A DNA stretch of 33,338 nucleotides from Planctomycetota bacterium (GTDB lineage: Bacteria; Planctomycetota; UBA8108; SXIK01), in contig JACQVW010000113.1 of assembly GCA_016209535.1 (NCBI GenBank), positions 1 through 33,338 of the forward strand, written 5' to 3'. Of this stretch, positions 32,507-33,338 are shown in pieces. Each line of letters begins with the position of its first letter. Position 1 is the first letter of the stretch. The translations under genes were made by a program, and so were the position numbers. The notes beneath the pieces were generated by a model. That model had not been told where the DNA came from. It worked only from the letters and a program-made list of their open reading frames with translations, and did no database searches.

Positions 32507-33338
32507 ATGGCCCACGCCGCCGCCCTTCCCGCTTCCGCCGACCCTTGCGTCTCCCTGCCCGTCGAGCCTGCCCTCTCCCTGTCCGTCGAGCCTGCCCTGT
32601 CCCTGAGCGCCGACTCGACCGAGGCTCCCGCGCCCTCGAACCCCCCCAGCCTCTCGGCCCGGGAGCTCCACGAGGTCCTCGTGAAGTGCTTCCTCCTCGG
32701 GAACCGGGCCCAGCTCAAGTTCCTGAGGGCCCTCTTCGCCCTGGACCAGACGCGGCTCTACCTCAAGCTCGGCTTCTCGAGCACGGCCCACTACGCCGAG
32801 CGGCAGTTCGGCTACGGCCGGAGCCGCACCTACGACTTCCTCCGGGTGGCGAGGGCCCTCCCGGGGCTGCCGGGCCTGGAGCGGGCGTTCGCCGAGGGGA
32901 GGCTCTCCTACGAGGCCGTGAGCCTCGTGACGCGGGTGGCCTCGGCCGAGACCGAGCTCGAGTGGATCGAGCTCGCGGGGTCGCGGGGCCCCAGGGCTCT
33001 CGAGCTCGAGGTGCGGGACGCCGCCTTGAAGGGCCGGCGGCGCCCCCGCAGGAAGGGGGAGGGGCTCCCGAGGCTCGCGGTGCGCGTGGCCTTCGAGCTC
33101 CTGCCCGAGGAGCATGACCTCCTGGAGAAGGCGCTGAGGAAGACGGCCTTCGAGGCGCGGGAGCGGACGGGGAGGGAGCGCCTGGAGCCCAAGGATGCGC
33201 TCCTCGAGCTCGCGCGCTCGGTGCTCGAGACGGAGCCGCAGGGTTCCCCGGAGGGCGCGCCGCAGGGCTCGGCGGGGCGCAAGCCGCGGGAGGAGCCGGC
33301 CTACACGGTCCTCTACCAGCGCTGCCCCGACTGCCGCA
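32507..33338 (+). CDS. HNH endonuclease-family protein, DUF222-like N-terminal part (3' end outside window)
   Basis: The gene is absent from the ORF track because it has no stop before the edge. From the ATG at 32507, after GAGGAG, 277 codons are visible. An N-terminal low-complexity tract holds an 8-residue repeat (LPVEPALS, LSVEPALS). Next comes a helical region, SARELHEVLVKCFLLGNRAQLKFLRALFALDQTRLYLKLGFSSTAHYAERQFGYGRSRTYDFLRVARALPGLPGLERAFAEGRLSYEAVSLV. This is the typical front half of DUF222/HNH-type proteins found in many copies in some high-GC bacteria. The visible end, YQRCPDC, is the start of a zinc-binding section that usually precedes the HNH nuclease motif, so that motif should lie just past the window. 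The nuclease call rests on this family pattern; the catalytic motif itself is not seen. Confidence 0.78.
   Translation, partial: MAHAAALPASADPCVSLPVEPALSLSVEPALSLSADSTEAPAPSNPPSLSARELHEVLVKCFLLGNRAQLKFLRALFALDQTRLYLKLGFSSTAHYAERQFGYGRSRTYDFLRVARALPGLPGLERAFAEGRLSYEAVSLVTRVASAETELEWIELAGSRGPRALELEVRDAALKGRRRPRRKGEGLPRLAVRVAFELLPEEHDLLEKALRKTAFEARERTGRERLEPKDALLELARSVLETEPQGSPEGAPQGSAGRKPREEPAYTVLYQRCPDCR
32549..32605 (+). repeat. 24-bp in-frame direct repeat in the HNH-family gene
   Basis: CTGCCCGTCGAGCCTGCCCT and CTGTCCGTCGAGCCTGCCCT are successive near-identical units of 24 bp (with TCTCC or GTCC following), encoding the 8-residue repeat L(P/S)VEPALS. The repeat probably arose by slippage in a disordered N-terminal tail. 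Confidence 0.6.

Noticed and set aside
32431-33117. 228-codon plus-strand ORF starting MSGKYNTL
   Set aside because: Its start overlaps the promoter spacer. It runs out of frame with the recognisable HNH-family protein and has Arg/Pro/Gly shadow composition.
1-33338. tRNA, rRNA, insertion sequence or prophage genes
   Set aside because: No T-loop GTTCGAAT-type motifs in a tRNA context, rRNA-like stretches, transposase motifs or phage structural genes were found on reading both strands.

Overview
The window is one contiguous stretch of very GC-rich (roughly 70 % or more by eye) bacterial chromosome. It carries 20 protein genes, two of them cut by the window ends. No rRNA, tRNA, CRISPR array, transposase or prophage gene was seen. 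The organism is most likely a high-GC Planctomycetota or a neighbouring deep lineage; Myxococcota and Acidobacteriota are the alternatives. The clues are a giant exported FecR/VIT/VWA/TPR protein, several Sec-exported TPR, HEAT and beta-barrel proteins, a DUF99 protein, a fused E1 alpha-beta 2-oxoacid dehydrogenase and an HNH-family gene of the repeated type common in such genomes. This is inference from gene content; no marker gene is present.

Layout, left to right. (1) Minus strand: a partial membrane protein (1-798) behind an FAD-dependent glycerol-3-phosphate dehydrogenase (878-2515). (2) Plus strand: archease, RtcB RNA ligase and arginase (2563-5383), closely spaced like an operon. (3) Minus strand: a putative lipoprotein and a DUF99 protein, then a 244-bp gap with terminator-like and competing hairpins, then the fused E1 dehydrogenase and a 161-residue unknown protein (9867 down to 5551). 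(4) Plus strand: HisN-type histidinol-phosphatase overlapping an HpnB-like glycosyltransferase (10023-12049), whose end overlaps a convergent DksA/TraR zinc-finger gene. (5) Plus strand: RarA/MgsA ATPase, then FadN-like 3-hydroxyacyl-CoA dehydrogenase/enoyl-CoA hydratase and FadA thiolase (12684-17727), a beta-oxidation pair. (6) A DUF3187-like outer-membrane protein and a 68-residue protein that may have a leaderless mRNA. (7) A minus-strand exported TPR-thioredoxin-fold protein, divergent from the 2,854-residue FecR-VIT-VWA-TPR protein (21579-30143). The latter is followed by a membrane-anchored HEAT-repeat protein and a two-helix membrane protein with a zinc ribbon. (8) An AT-rich regulatory segment with a strong sigma70-like promoter, leading into an HNH-family gene cut by the window end.

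Functionally the window is mostly housekeeping: glycerol-phosphate oxidation, 2-oxoacid oxidation, beta-oxidation, RNA repair, stalled-fork maintenance, histidine synthesis and arginine breakdown. The envelope cluster at the right (21.6-32.3 kb) is the least described part. The most testable regulatory signals are the competing-stem leader at 8.6-8.7 kb, the four-copy 14-bp array in front of dksA, and three promoters placed so close to their start codons that the mRNAs should be leaderless or nearly so.

Nearly all long ORFs in the track are shadows of GC-rich genes. Two real genes (1-798 minus and 32507-33338 plus) are missing from the track because they run off the window, and several true starts lie well inside the listed ORFs.
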